A stretch of DNA of 64,000 nucleotides from Paracoccus aminovorans (lineage in GTDB: Bacteria > Pseudomonadota > Alphaproteobacteria > Rhodobacterales > Rhodobacteraceae): positions 271,452 to 335,451 of the forward strand of contig NZ_KQ955208.1 of NCBI RefSeq assembly GCF_001546115.1, given 5' to 3'. The translations under genes and the position numbers were made by a program. Under the pieces are notes generated by a model. It ran no database searches. It was given only the letters and a program-made list of their open reading frames with translations, and was not told where the DNA came from. Shown here one piece after another: positions 38,016 through 47,154 of this stretch (the first letter of the stretch is position 1; each line of letters opens with the position of its first letter).

Positions 38016-38828
38016 TTATTCGGCCATGGTGGCGCTGAGGAACTGGCGCAGCCGGTCCGAGCGCGGGGCGCCGAACAGCTGCGCCGGCGCGCCCTCTTCC
38101 TCGATCCGGCCTTGATGGAGGAAAACCACGTGATCGCTGACATCGGCGGCCAGGCGCATGTCATGGGTGACCAGCAGCATGGTGCGATGTTCGCCGGCCA
38201 GGTCCTTGATGACCTTGACGACCTCTTGCTGCAATTCGGGGTCGAGCGCGCTGGTCGGCTCGTCCAGCAGCAGCGCCTTGGGCTCCATGCAAAGCGCGCG
38301 GGCGATGGCGGCGCGCTGCTGCTGGCCGCCCGACAGCTGCGCCGGCCAGGCGTCGGCCTTGTCGCCGATGCCGACCTTGGCGAGCAGCGCGCGGGCGCGG
38401 GCCTCGACCTCGGCCGGGTTGCGGCGCAGCACCTGGACCGGCGCCTCCATGACGTTTTGCAGGATGGTCAGGTGCGACCACAGGTTGAACTGCTGGAACA
38501 CCATCGACAGGTTGGTGCGCAGCCGCGTGACCTGGGCGCGATCGGCGGGCGCGCGGGCCATGCCGGTGCCGCGCCATTTCACCGGCTCGCCCTCGAACAG
38601 GATCTCGCCCTGCTGGCTGTCCTCGAGCAGGTTGCAGCAGCGCAGGAGCGTGGATTTGCCCGAGCCCGACGAGCCGATCAGGCTGATGACATGGCCGCGC
38701 GGCGCGGTCAGGCTGACGCCTTTGAGCACCTCGAGCTGGCCATAGGCCTTGTGCAGCCCGCGGATTTCGATCACGGGGCCGCGGGCGGTTTCGGCCGGGG
38801 CCGGGCGGGTCTGGTCTGCGTCGCTCAT
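38016..38828 (-). CDS. Polar amino-acid ABC transporter ATP-binding protein
   Basis: The 270-residue ATPase has Walker A GSSGSGKST near residue 52, LSGGQQQRAAIARALCM near 160 and Walker B ALLLDEPTSALDP near 180, followed by switch His in LLVTHDM. The HisP/GlnQ-type SMVFQQFNLWSHLTILQNV block is present near 105. It is the first gene of the operon: ATPase, binding protein, two permeases, GS-like ligase. The start at 38828 (MSDADQ) is chosen because the conserved domain begins about 20 residues later. Confidence 0.92.
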   Translation of the reverse strand: MSDADQTRPAPAETARGPVIEIRGLHKAYGQLEVLKGVSLTAPRGHVISLIGSSGSGKSTLLRCCNLLEDSQQGEILFEGEPVKWRGTGMARAPADRAQVTRLRTNLSMVFQQFNLWSHLTILQNVMEAPVQVLRRNPAEVEARARALLAKVGIGDKADAWPAQLSGGQQQRAAIARALCMEPKALLLDEPTSALDPELQQEVVKVIKDLAGEHRTMLLVTHDMRLAADVSDHVVFLHQGRIEEEGAPAQLFGAPRSDRLRQFLSATMAE

Positions 38829-38950
38829 GCCGGTATGAGGCGATATTTGCCGCGGGATTGCAATGTTTTCATGCTTGGCTTTTCTGGCAGATCGCCGGGC
38901 TTTGGCGGCTTTTGCGGCAGATCGCCAAGGCCCGCCGGAATGAGGCGCGG

Positions 38951-39436
38951 TCAGGAATCCGGCAGCCCGTCGTCGTCCGCGGCGCCAAGGCCAAGCGCAT
39001 CCAGCGCCGCCTGGCGCGCCATGGCCGAATCGCGGTCGTTGATGCCCAGAAGGCCCGCGACCAGCCGCACCAGCGATTCCTCGTCCGGGCTGCGCCGGCC
39101 GTCGGCATAGGCCACCTCCCACATGGCGCCGATGATGGCGTGGCGGTCGTCGAGATCGATGCGGTCCTTGATCGTGCGGGTGAAGCGCACGGTATCCGGG
39201 GCCTCGGCCTCGATCATCTCGGCGGCGGCGCGGCGTTCGACCGCCTGGGCGGCGGACAGGCCGTGGCGGCGGGCCAGGATCTGGTCGATGCGCTGTTGCT
39301 CGGCCGCGCCATAGCGGTCGTCGGCGCGGGCGAGCCGGACCAGAAGCGCCGCGACCGCCACCTCGGCGTCATGGCCGTTCAGGCGGCTGCCATCGAGATC
39401 ATCGGTGAAAAGTCTGCTGAGAAGATTGCGAAACAT
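38951..39436 (-). CDS. TerB-like tellurite-resistance-family protein
   Basis: The 161-residue all-helical protein resembles TerB (DjlA N-terminal fold): AEVAVAALLVRLARADDRYGAAEQQRIDQIL, with acidic metal-binding positions near ADDRYG, and a second repeat IIGAMWEVAYADGRRSPDEESLVRLVAGLLGI. No J domain or transmembrane segment is seen. TerB-like domains bind divalent metal in stress complexes. No other ter genes are nearby, so resistance to tellurite is not implied. The start at 39436 gives the natural N-terminus. Confidence 0.75.
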   Translation of the reverse strand: MFRNLLSRLFTDDLDGSRLNGHDAEVAVAALLVRLARADDRYGAAEQQRIDQILARRHGLSAAQAVERRAAAEMIEAEAPDTVRFTRTIKDRIDLDDRHAIIGAMWEVAYADGRRSPDEESLVRLVAGLLGINDRDSAMARQAALDALGLGAADDDGLPDS

Positions 39437-39488
39437 GGGGCGATGATAAGGCATTTTTTTTGAAGAACAACAAGTTTGAAGGAAATTG

Positions 39489-39785
39489 TCAGGCGGCTTC
39501 CCAGCCCTCGACGATGGCGAGGTCCGCCAGGGCGCAGGGCAGGCGCAGCGCCAGGGCGGCGCGGTATTCGGGGCTGTCATAACAGGCGCGGGCGGCGGCG
39601 AGATCGGGGAATTCGATCACCACGCTGCGCGGGCGCAGGCTGCCCTCGACCACCTCCTGCGCGCCGCCGCGCACCAGGAAGCGGCCACCATGCGCGGCGA
39701 AGGCCGCGGCATTGGCTTGGCGATAGGCCTCATAGGCCAGCGGGTCGTCGACCGTGACGTGACCGATCCAATAGGCTTTCGGCAT
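39489..39785 (-). CDS. DUF1330-family protein
   Basis: The 98-residue protein is a small dimeric alpha-beta barrel of the DUF1330 family. The start KAYWIGHVTVDDPLAYEAYRQAN and the centre GGRFLVRGGAQEVVEGSLRPRSVVIEFPD are diagnostic, followed by SPEYRAALALR. The fold is that of ABM-type monooxygenases, but no reaction is known. It is a separate gene between ppk2 and the TerB-like gene. Confidence 0.88.
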   Translation of the reverse strand: MPKAYWIGHVTVDDPLAYEAYRQANAAAFAAHGGRFLVRGGAQEVVEGSLRPRSVVIEFPDLAAARACYDSPEYRAALALRLPCALADLAIVEGWEAA

Positions 39786-39857
39786 GCGGCTTCCCCTTGC
39801 GTTGCCCGTGGCGCGATGTTGCGCCGCAGCGCCGCGACCGCAAGGGGGTTTCTTCGC

Positions 39858-40766
39858 TCAATACCGCTGCGGCACGTAAAGTTCGTGCGGCAGGACATCG
39901 CGTTCGTAATCGGGATTGAAGACCCGGTCCGGCAGGTGGACCTCTTCATGGGGCACGTCGCCATAGGGGATCTGGCTCAGCAGATGCGCCATGCAGTTCA
40001 GCCGGGCCCGCTTCTTGTCGTTGCCGGGCACGATATACCAGGGCGCCTCGGGGATATTGGTGCGCTCCAGCATGTCCTCCTTGGCCTTGGTGTAATCCTC
40101 CCAGCGCACGCGGGATTGCAGGTCCATCGGCGACAGCTTCCACTGTTTCAGCGGGTCGTGGATGCGCATCAGGAAGCGCATCTGCTGTTCCTCGTCGGTG
40201 ATCGAGAACCAGTATTTCACCAGCCGGATGCCCGAGCGCACCAGCATGCGCTCGAATTCGGGCACGTCGTTGAAGAACTGCTCGACCTGATCCTCGGAGG
40301 CAAAGCCCATGACCCGCTCGACCCCGGCGCGGTTGTACCAGCTGCGGTCGAAAAGCACGATCTCGCCCCCGGCCGGCAGGTGCGGCACGTAGCGCTGGAA
40401 ATACCATTGCGTCTTTTCGCGGTCCGAGGGCGCGGGCAGCGCCACGACCCGGGCAACGCGCGGGTTCAGCCGCTGGGTGATGCGCTTGATCGCGCCGCCC
40501 TTGCCGGCGCTGTCGCGGCCCTCGAACAGGACCACGACCTTTTCCTTGTGATAGGCAACCCAGTCCTGCAGCCGGATCAGCTCCGATTGCAGCCGCAGGA
40601 GCTCGCGGAAGTAGTCGGCGCGCGGCATCTGCTCGGGATGGGTGTCGCGGTAGATGCGGGCGATTTCCTGCGACAGCACCGCGTCTTCCAGCTCGATCTC
40701 GTAATCCTCGTCGAGCGTGTCCTGAAGCTCGGCTTCGAGCCAGTCCTTGGGGGGATCGTCCTGCAT
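39858..40766 (-). CDS. ppk2: Polyphosphate kinase 2
   Basis: The 302-residue enzyme belongs to PPK2 class I, which transfers phosphate between polyphosphate and nucleoside diphosphates. Walker A is FEGRDSAGKGGAIKRIT near residue 91, and the lid/Walker B region has FDRSWYNRAGVERVMGF near 149. KYWFSITDEEQQMRF and APWYIVPGNDKKRARLN complete the family pattern. A negatively charged N-terminus (residues 1-45) precedes the kinase core. ATG 40766 has AGGAG at 6-nt spacing. Confidence 0.93.
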   Translation of the reverse strand: MQDDPPKDWLEAELQDTLDEDYEIELEDAVLSQEIARIYRDTHPEQMPRADYFRELLRLQSELIRLQDWVAYHKEKVVVLFEGRDSAGKGGAIKRITQRLNPRVARVVALPAPSDREKTQWYFQRYVPHLPAGGEIVLFDRSWYNRAGVERVMGFASEDQVEQFFNDVPEFERMLVRSGIRLVKYWFSITDEEQQMRFLMRIHDPLKQWKLSPMDLQSRVRWEDYTKAKEDMLERTNIPEAPWYIVPGNDKKRARLNCMAHLLSQIPYGDVPHEEVHLPDRVFNPDYERDVLPHELYVPQRY

Positions 40767-40828
40767 CGCATTCTCCTGCTGCCTTGGGCGCGGTGTAGCC
40801 GCGGAATGTGACAGTCCGGTGTCTTGTT

Positions 40829-41293
40829 TCAGAACAGCCCGGCGCAGGCCCGGATCACGCCGAAGGCGAAGCCGCCGCCGCTGGCCTCGGCCACGGTGCC
40901 GCACCAGCGCCCGTCGCCGGAAAACAGGCTCTTGCTGCCCCGGGGACGGTAGGCCACGCGCTTGCCGGTCAGGGTGAAGAGGTTCAGCGTGCCGGCGCCG
41001 TTCGGGGCGTAATAGCCCACCGCCGTGCCGTCCGCGGTGAAGATCACCCGCTTTTCGTTTTCCGGATTGCGCGGCGAATTGGCGAAGCTGGCGCCGCTGT
41101 TGGCCGAGCTTGCGGCCGAGTTTGCCGCCGCATGGGGCGAATTCGCCTGGCGCGCGGGCTGGTTCTGCGGCGCGCCGGGGCCAAGGTCGAAGGGCAGCCT
41201 GGTCTGGTCCAGCAGGAACAGCGGCGCATCGGCCGCGGCGGGCGCGGCGGCCAAGGCCAGGATCAGGGCAAGGGGTTTCAGGATCAGGCGCAT
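40829..41293 (-). CDS. Secreted hypothetical protein with Ala-Asn-Ser repeats
   Basis: The 154-residue precursor has a signal peptide (1-21, cleavage likely after AAAADA). Residues about 45-75 contain repeated ANS triplets (QANSPHAAANSAASSANSGASFANSP), split here as QANSPHAAANS then ASSANSGASFANSP. The C-terminal half has a small beta-rich unit (RVIFTADGTAVGYYAPNG, LFTLTGKRVAYRPRG) and two cysteines (RWCGTV, RACAGLF). The family is not recognised. It lies 62 bp before ppk2 on the same strand. Confidence 0.6.
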   Translation of the reverse strand: MRLILKPLALILALAAAPAAADAPLFLLDQTRLPFDLGPGAPQNQPARQANSPHAAANSAASSANSGASFANSPRNPENEKRVIFTADGTAVGYYAPNGAGTLNLFTLTGKRVAYRPRGSKSLFSGDGRWCGTVAEASGGGFAFGVIRACAGLF

Positions 41294-41396
41294 GGTCGGC
41301 TCCGTCTGCTGCGCCGATTGTGCGACAGGGACGGGCGGAAGGACAGGGGGGATGCGCGTGACATTGCCGGCCGGTGGGATGTCGCCTTGGGGGCTG

Positions 41397-42269
41397 TCAG
41401 GATGACGACAGCAGGATCACCCCCGCGACCAGCACCCCGCACCCGGCCAGACGCCAGGGGCCGACCGTCTCGCGCAGGATCAGCATGCCCATCAGCGCGC
41501 CGACCATCATCGACATTTCGCGCATCGGCGCCACCAGGCTCAGCGGTGCGCCGCCCGTCAGGGCCGCCAGCACGAGGATATAGGACAGCGGCTGCAGCAC
41601 GCCCACGCCGATGGCGGTGCGCCAATGGCCCCGCATCGCCGCGATGGCGCGGCGGCGGTCGGCAAGGACCACCGGCAGCAGCAGGAAGACGCGCAGCAGG
41701 TTGGTGAACCAGTCCAGCACCACCGGCGCGATGCCAAGCGCCTTGACCGCATAGGCATCGACCACCGTATAGCTGGCGATCAGCCCGCCGGTCGTGACGC
41801 CCCAGCGGACGCCGGCCTGGCCGCCGGGCCGGGTGAAGGCGGCCAGCCTGCCCTGGGTGGCGATCAGCAGGATGCCGGCGACGACCAGCGCCAGGCCAAG
41901 CAGGCCCATGCCGGTCGGCGTCTCGCCCAGGATCAGGAAGGCCCCGATCGAGGAAAGCATCGGCCCGGTTCCCCGCGCCACCGGATAGACCACCGACAGG
42001 TCGGCCACCCGATAGCCGTGTTGCAGGCACAGGCTGTAGCCGAGGTGGATCAGCCCGCTGAGCAGGACGAAGCCCAGCTCGATCCAGCTCCAGCTGAGCC
42101 CGCCCCGCGCCAGCAGCCAGACCACCCAGGGCGCATAGGCGATGCAGGCGATGATGCTGTAGGCCAGGATGAAGGCCGGCCCGGCCGAGGCGGCGCGCTT
42201 GGCCAGCAGGTTCCAGCTGGCATGGATGAAGGATGCGAGAACGACGAGAAGAGCCGAGGCAAGCGTCAT
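41397..42269 (-). CDS. DMT-superfamily (EamA) transporter behind a ykkC-type riboswitch
   Basis: The 290-residue membrane protein has about ten hydrophobic segments arranged as two EamA halves; each half ends in a segment like VARGTGPMLSSIGAFLILGE and LVAPMREMSMMVGALMGMLILRE. EamA proteins export small metabolites. A ykkC/guanidine-class riboswitch lies directly upstream, so the substrate may be guanidine or a related compound, or the riboswitch may sense another ykkC-class ligand. SD-like AAGGGGA lies before the ATG at 42269. Confidence 0.87.
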   Translation of the reverse strand: MTLASALLVVLASFIHASWNLLAKRAASAGPAFILAYSIIACIAYAPWVVWLLARGGLSWSWIELGFVLLSGLIHLGYSLCLQHGYRVADLSVVYPVARGTGPMLSSIGAFLILGETPTGMGLLGLALVVAGILLIATQGRLAAFTRPGGQAGVRWGVTTGGLIASYTVVDAYAVKALGIAPVVLDWFTNLLRVFLLLPVVLADRRRAIAAMRGHWRTAIGVGVLQPLSYILVLAALTGGAPLSLVAPMREMSMMVGALMGMLILRETVGPWRLAGCGVLVAGVILLSSS

Positions 42270-42308
42270 GGAGATCCCCTTGTGCGCCGGGATGGCGCGG
42301 TTGATCTC

Positions 42309-42410
42309 GACGTCTCCTCCCCTGGGCTTTTGTCCCTTGGGTGCAGCCGGGAACGCCCCGGTCTCTGCAACGCTCGGTCCTGCGGCCGTTTGCCCGGAAC
42401 CCTAGTTGCC
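42309..42410 (-). promoter_or_regulatory. ykkC-class (guanidine-I-like) riboswitch
   Basis: Read on the minus strand, the leader has CTAGGGTTCCGG near 42404, GGACCGAG near 42380 and the highly conserved block AGGGACAAAAGCCCAGGGGAG ending near 42312, split here as AGGGACAAAAGCCC and AGGGGAG. These are the three most conserved blocks of the ykkC aptamer. It lies about 40 nt before the start of an EamA transporter, a common target. The exact ligand subclass (guanidine, ppGpp or PRPP) needs secondary-structure comparison; the downstream gene favours guanidine. Confidence 0.8.
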
Positions 42411-42509
42411 ACTCGGTCGATGTCGCGATCCTAGCCGGTATCGGACAGCGGCCTCAAGGGCCGACCGTCCGCCTTGCCCCCGCATGGAGGCCCCGCGCGT
42501 CCCTTCTCC

Positions 42510-44153
42510 TTAAACCAGCCGCTCGTTTTCCATCGCGGCGCGGACGAAGCCCGCGAACAGCGGCGCCGGCTCGAAGGGCTTGGACTTCAGCTCGGGATGC
42601 GATTGCACGCCGATGAACCAGGGGTGGTCGCGGTATTCCACCACCTCGGGCAGCCGGCCGTCCGGCGACATGCCCGAGAAGCACAGGCCCGCCGTTTCCA
42701 GCTGGTCGCGGTATTTCGCATCGACCTCGTAGCGGTGGCGGTGGCGGTCCTCGATCTCCAGCGCGCCGCCATAGACCTCCGAGATGCGCGACCCCGGCGC
42801 CAGCACGGCGGTATAGGCGCCCAGGCGCATGGTGCCGCCCTTGTCGTCCGTCAGCTTGCGGCTCACGGTGTAATTGCCCTGCACCCATTCCTTGAGGTGA
42901 TAGACCACCGGGGTAAAGCGGGTCTCGCCGGCCTCGTGGTCGAATTCCTCGGAGCCCGCGTCGGGCATGTCGGCGAGGTTCCTGGCCGCCTCGATCACCG
43001 CCATCTGCATGCCCAGGCAGATGCCCAGATAGGGCACCTTCTTCTCGCGCGCATAGCGGGCGGCGGCGACCATGCCCTCGGTGCCGCGCTCGCCGAAGCC
43101 GCCGGGGACGATGATGCCGTTGTAGCCGTCCAGCAGATGCGCGCCTTCGCCTTCCAGCTTCTCGCTGTCGACCCAGTCGGCCTTGACGCGGACGCGGTTG
43201 GCCATGCCGCCATGGGTCAGCGCCTCGGCGATGGATTTATAGGCGTCCTCGAGCTGGGTATATTTGCCGACCACGGCGATCTTGACCCGGCCCTCGGCAT
43301 TCTCCAGCCGGTCCATCACGTCTTCCCAGCGCGACATGTCCGGGCGGGGCGCCGGGCTGATCTGGAAGGCGTCGAGCACCGCCTGGTCCAGGCCGGCACG
43401 GTGATAGGCCAGCGGCGCCTCGTAGATCGACTTCAGGTCATAGGCCGGGATCACCGCATCGGGGCGGACGTTGCAGAACAGCGCGATCTTGGCGCGTTCC
43501 TTTTCCGGGATCGGATGCTCGCTGCGGCAGACCAGCACGTCGGGCTGCAATCCGATGGACCGCAGTTCCTTGACCGAATGCTGCGTCGGCTTGGTCTTAA
43601 GCTCGCCCGAGGCGGCCAGATAGGGCAGCAGCGTCAGATGCATGAAGATGCAGCGCCCACGTGGGCGGTCCTGGGCAAATTGCCGGATCGCCTCGAAGAA
43701 GGGCAGGCCCTCGATATCGCCGACGGTACCGCCGATCTCGCAGAGCATGAAATCGACCTCATCCTCGCCCACGGCCAGGAAGTCCTTGATCTCATTGGTG
43801 ACGTGCGGAATGACCTGGATGGTCTTGCCGAGATAGGCGCCGCGGCGTTCCTTCTCCAGCACGTTGGAATAGATCCGGCCCGAGGAGACGCTGTCGGTCT
43901 TGCGGGCCGAGACGCCGGTGAAGCGTTCGTAATGGCCCAGGTCCAGGTCGGTCTCGGCGCCGTCGTCGGTGACGAAGACCTCGCCATGCTCGAAGGGGCT
44001 CATCGTGCCCGGGTCGACGTTCAGATAGGGGTCCAGCTTGCGCAGCCGGACGGTATAGCCGCGCGCCTGCAGCAAGGCCCCCAGCGCCGCCGAGGCAAGC
44101 CCCTTGCCCAGCGAAGAAACAACGCCGCCGGTAATGAAGATATAGCGCGCCAT
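42510..44153 (-). CDS. pyrG: CTP synthase
   Basis: The 547-residue enzyme aminates UTP to CTP. The synthetase half (about 1-265) has [21 protein letters not shown], the P-loop-like [10 protein letters not shown], and [25 protein letters not shown]. The glutaminase half has the catalytic Cys in [14 protein letters not shown] near residue 380 and the C-terminal HPE triad ([18 protein letters not shown]). ATG 44153 is the family start; an in-frame upstream ATG would add a non-conserved extension. It follows secG on the minus strand. Confidence 0.96.
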   Translation of the reverse strand: MARYIFITGGVVSSLGKGLASAALGALLQARGYTVRLRKLDPYLNVDPGTMSPFEHGEVFVTDDGAETDLDLGHYERFTGVSARKTDSVSSGRIYSNVLEKERRGAYLGKTIQVIPHVTNEIKDFLAVGEDEVDFMLCEIGGTVGDIEGLPFFEAIRQFAQDRPRGRCIFMHLTLLPYLAASGELKTKPTQHSVKELRSIGLQPDVLVCRSEHPIPEKERAKIALFCNVRPDAVIPAYDLKSIYEAPLAYHRAGLDQAVLDAFQISPAPRPDMSRWEDVMDRLENAEGRVKIAVVGKYTQLEDAYKSIAEALTHGGMANRVRVKADWVDSEKLEGEGAHLLDGYNGIIVPGGFGERGTEGMVAAARYAREKKVPYLGICLGMQMAVIEAARNLADMPDAGSEEFDHEAGETRFTPVVYHLKEWVQGNYTVSRKLTDDKGGTMRLGAYTAVLAPGSRISEVYGGALEIEDRHRHRYEVDAKYRDQLETAGLCFSGMSPDGRLPEVVEYRDHPWFIGVQSHPELKSKPFEPAPLFAGFVRAAMENERLV

Positions 44154-44271
44154 GGAGGGGCCCCCGTGAGTGAATTCAATAGAAAATCGCGGCCCGAATC
44201 TGGGCGGCATCACGGGACTCGAGATATAGCCGAATTGTCCCGCAGCCGCAACGGACCGCCATGTGTTGTAA

Positions 44272-44290
44272 GGGGCGCCGAGAGCGCCCC
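44272..44290 (-). terminator. Possible terminator after secG
   Basis: GGGGCGC (44272-44278) pairs with GCGCCCC (44284-44290) around a 5-nt loop. On the minus strand it is followed by the weak TTACAAC, so termination is plausible but not strong. It lies between secG and pyrG. Confidence 0.5.
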
Positions 44291-44301
44291 AAGGTCTGGT
44301 G

Positions 44302-44835
44302 TCAGTTCTGGGCCGGAGCCGGGGCGGTGGTGCCGGCCGGCTCCGCCGGGGTCTCGGCCGCCGGCGGGGTCGCGGGGGCCGGCGCCGGCGCGGCCGGGGT
44401 TTCCGCCGGCGCTGCGGGCGCTTCCGTCGCCGGGGCCTGCGTCGCGGGCGGCGTCACCGGCTGGCCCGAGCCGGGCACCACGGGCTGGCCGGCGCCGGGC
44501 GGCGGCGCATAGTCGCCGATGCCGGGGATATTGGTCGCGGGCTGCTCCTGGCTCGCGCCGCCCAGGTCCAACTGGTCGACGATCGAGCTGCTGGAGGCGT
44601 TGCGCGCCGCGATGATGGTGAGGGTCATCGAGGTGATGAGAAAGCCGATGGCAAAGATCCAGGTCGCCCGCGACAGCGCGTTCGCTGCCTGCCGGCCGGT
44701 CATGACCCCGCCGCCGCCGCCGCCCATGCCAAGGCCGCCGCCTTCGGACCGTTGCAAAAGCACCACGCCGATCAGCAGCACGGCAAGGATCAGATGCACG
44801 GTCAGGATGATGTTTTCCACCACGGGGCCTTTCAT
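44302..44835 (-). CDS. secG: Preprotein translocase subunit SecG with long Pro/Ala/Thr-rich tail
   Basis: SecG supports protein export through SecYEG. The 177-residue protein has two hydrophobic segments ([23 protein letters not shown], then [18 protein letters not shown]) joined by the glycine-rich [14 protein letters not shown] loop, which is the SecG signature. Residues about 110-177 form a Pro/Ala/Thr tail ([14 protein letters not shown]) that is longer than in enteric SecG and probably disordered. The start is 44835, divergent from cobQ. Confidence 0.88.
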   Translation of the reverse strand: MKGPVVENIILTVHLILAVLLIGVVLLQRSEGGGLGMGGGGGGVMTGRQAANALSRATWIFAIGFLITSMTLTIIAARNASSSSIVDQLDLGGASQEQPATNIPGIGDYAPPPGAGQPVVPGSGQPVTPPATQAPATEAPAAPAETPAAPAPAPATPPAAETPAEPAGTTAPAPAQN

Positions 44836-44889
44836 TCAGCGACGCGCCTATCTAGTCACCAAGGCCGGGATTGGCAAGCGGGGGCGGGC

Positions 44890-46323
44890 ATGGGCGCGCT
44901 GATGATCCAGGGGACCGGCTCGAACGTCGGCAAGTCGCTTCTGGTGGCGGGGCTGTGCCGGGCGGCGCGGCGGCGCGGCATCAGCGTGGCGCCCTTCAAG
45001 CCGCAGAACATGTCGAACAATGCCGCGGTCACGGCGGACGGCGGCGAGATCGGCCGCGCCCAGGCCTTGCAGGCGCGCGCAGCGGGGCTGGAGCCCTCGG
45101 TGCACATGAACCCGGTGCTGCTGAAGCCCGAGACCGACCGCGCCGCGCAGGTGGTGGTGCAGGGCCGCGCCGTGGCCCGGGCAGCGGCCGCCGACTACGG
45201 CGCGCTGAAGGCGCGGCTGATGGGCGCGGTGCTGGACAGCTACGCCCGGCTGCGGGCCAGCCACGACCTGGTGCTGGTCGAGGGCGCGGGCTCGCCGGCC
45301 GAGGTCAACCTGCGCGCCCGCGACATTGCCAATATGGGCTTTGCCCGCGCGGCCGAGGTGCCGGTGGTGCTGGCCGGCGACATCGACCGCGGCGGGGTGA
45401 TCGCGCAGATCGTCGGCACGCAGGCGGTGATCGACCCCGCGGATGCGGCGATGATCCGCGGCTTCATCATCAACCGCTTCCGCGGCGATCCGGCGCTGTT
45501 CGACGCCGGCCGCGCCTTCATCGCGCAGCGCACCGGCTGGCCCGACCTGGGGCTGGTGCCCTGGTTCGCCGATGCCGCGCGGCTGCCGGCCGAGGATGCG
45601 GTGGACCTGCGCCGCGCCGCGGGGGCAGGGGGGCTGCATATCGCATGCCCGATGCTGTCGCGGATCGCGAATTTCGACGATCTCGACCCGCTCGCGGCCG
45701 AGCCCGAGGTGCGGCTGACCATGGTGCCGCCGGGCCGGCCGCTGCACGGCGATGCGGATCTGGTGATCCTGCCCGGCTCGAAATCGACGCGGGGCGACCT
45801 GGCCTTCTTGCGCGAACAGGGCTGGGACGTGGACCTTGCGGCGCATGTCCGGCGCGGCGGCCATGTGCTGGGGATCTGCGGCGGCTACCAGATGCTCGGG
45901 CAATGGATTCACGACCCCGAGGGTCATGACGGCGCGCCCGGCAGCACGCAAGGGCTGGGGCTCTTGCAGGTCGAGACCCGCATGGCGCCCGACAAGCGCC
46001 TGACCCGGATCCAAGGCCACGCGCTCGGCCAGCCCATCGCGGGATACGAAATCCACATGGGCCGCAGCGCGGGCCCGGACTGCGCCCGGCCCTTCGCGCA
46101 TATCCCGCAGCCCGACGGCGCCACCAGCCCGGACGGCCGCATCGCCGGCACCTATCTGCACGGGCTCTTTGCCGAGGACGGCTTCCGCGCCGCCTGGCTC
46201 GGCCGTTTCGGCCGGCAATCGGCGCTGGATTACGGTGCGGGTGTCGAGACGGTGCTCGACCGCCTCGCCGACCACCTGGAAACCCATCTCGCCATCGATC
46301 GGCTGCTGGCGCTGGCGCTCTAG
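44890..46323 (+). CDS. cobQ: Cobyric acid synthase
   Basis: The 477-residue enzyme amidates four carboxyl groups of adenosylcobyrinic acid diamide in B12 synthesis. The N-terminal P-loop ATPase starts [20 protein letters not shown], followed by [13 protein letters not shown]. The glutaminase domain has Cys in [13 protein letters not shown] near residue 328 and the His in GTYLHGLF near 425. ATG 44890 gives the normal N-terminus; the longer in-frame extension overlaps secG antisense. It stands alone, without other cob genes. The product supports the mutase in the same window. Confidence 0.93.
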   Translation: MGALMIQGTGSNVGKSLLVAGLCRAARRRGISVAPFKPQNMSNNAAVTADGGEIGRAQALQARAAGLEPSVHMNPVLLKPETDRAAQVVVQGRAVARAAAADYGALKARLMGAVLDSYARLRASHDLVLVEGAGSPAEVNLRARDIANMGFARAAEVPVVLAGDIDRGGVIAQIVGTQAVIDPADAAMIRGFIINRFRGDPALFDAGRAFIAQRTGWPDLGLVPWFADAARLPAEDAVDLRRAAGAGGLHIACPMLSRIANFDDLDPLAAEPEVRLTMVPPGRPLHGDADLVILPGSKSTRGDLAFLREQGWDVDLAAHVRRGGHVLGICGGYQMLGQWIHDPEGHDGAPGSTQGLGLLQVETRMAPDKRLTRIQGHALGQPIAGYEIHMGRSAGPDCARPFAHIPQPDGATSPDGRIAGTYLHGLFAEDGFRAAWLGRFGRQSALDYGAGVETVLDRLADHLETHLAIDRLLALAL

Positions 46324-46973
46324 AGCAGCGCGGCCAGGATCCGCTCGGCCTCGGCCTTGCAAGGGGTCAGCCGGGCGCGATCCTCGCCGGGAAAGAAGCG
46401 GGCGCGCAGCGCGGTGGGCATGGGCGCGGGCTCGGCGATGATGACGCGGGGACCGATGGTCTCGTTCTCGGCCTGCCAGCTTTTCGCCAGCGCGATCTGC
46501 GCCGCCTTGGTGGCGCCATAGCTGCCGAAGAACTTCTGCCCGGCCCGCGGATCGTCGAAGAACAGCGCGCTGCCCTTGCGGACCCGCAGCAGGGGCTCGA
46601 AAAGCTGGATCAGCCCGCGCGTCGCGACGATATTGAGGTCGACCGATTTCTGGAAATCCTTGGCGTCGATATGCCCGGCCGGCGACAGCGGCGCGGCATG
46701 GATCGCGCAATGCGCCCACAGGTCCAGCCCGCCCCAGCGGCCCAGCACGGCCTGGGCCATCTGCACCATGGGCTCGGGCTGGCCCACGTCCATCGGCGCC
46801 AGCGTGGCGGCGCCGCCGGCCCTGCGGATGCGGTCGTCCAGCTCTTCCAGCGCGCCCACGGTGCGGGCCACGGCCAGCACATGCCAGCCGCGCCCGGCCA
46901 GACTTTCCGCCAATGCGGCCCCCAGGCCGCGCGAAGCGCCGGTGACCAGCGCGATCTTGTCATGCTCGCTCAT
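46320..46973 (-). CDS. Short-chain dehydrogenase/reductase-family protein lacking the usual catalytic Ser
   Basis: The 217-residue protein has the SDR cofactor motif [18 protein letters not shown] near residue 10 and the active-site Tyr-Lys pair in SYGATKAA near 155. The strand before it reads [11 protein letters not shown] where the catalytic Ser (usually VNISS) is expected, so the Ser appears to be replaced by Asp. It may be a divergent reductase or an inactive member. The start at 46973 (MSEHDKI) is the natural one. Its stop shares CTAG with cobQ. Confidence 0.75.
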   Translation of the reverse strand: MSEHDKIALVTGASRGLGAALAESLAGRGWHVLAVARTVGALEELDDRIRRAGGAATLAPMDVGQPEPMVQMAQAVLGRWGGLDLWAHCAIHAAPLSPAGHIDAKDFQKSVDLNIVATRGLIQLFEPLLRVRKGSALFFDDPRAGQKFFGSYGATKAAQIALAKSWQAENETIGPRVIIAEPAPMPTALRARFFPGEDRARLTPCKAEAERILAALL

Positions 46974-47102
46974 GGCCGGTGATGTCGCATCGCCGCAGGC
47001 CGTGCGCAAGCCCCCGCCGTGTCGCAGGTGCCTCTTCTCTTTTGTGAAAAATATCCCGGGGTGAGCCCCGCAGGGGCGAGGGGCAGCGCCCCTTTCTTCC
47101 CA

Positions 47103-47134
47103 CGAGAAACGGCCCCGGATCGCTCCGGGGCCGT
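47103..47134 (-). terminator. Rho-independent terminator after gltA
   Basis: ACGGCCCCGGA (47109-47119) and TCCGGGGCCGT (47124-47134) form an 11-bp perfect stem with a TCGC tetraloop. On the minus strand TTTCTCG follows. It begins 20 bp after the gltA stop and is the strongest terminator in the window. Confidence 0.88.
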
Positions 47135-47154
47135 CGATGCAAGCGGTAGCGGCT

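Noticed and set aside
38951..39436. Tellurite-resistance operon
   Set aside because: Only a lone TerB-like gene is present; terA, terC, terD and terZ homologues are absent, so a resistance call would be over-reading.
47044..47100. GATATTTTTCAC-like sequence and hairpins before the gltA terminator as another copy of the dispersed motif
   Set aside because: Reads GGGATATTT rather than GGGTATTT and lacks the CAAAGAAG half, so it is only loosely similar.
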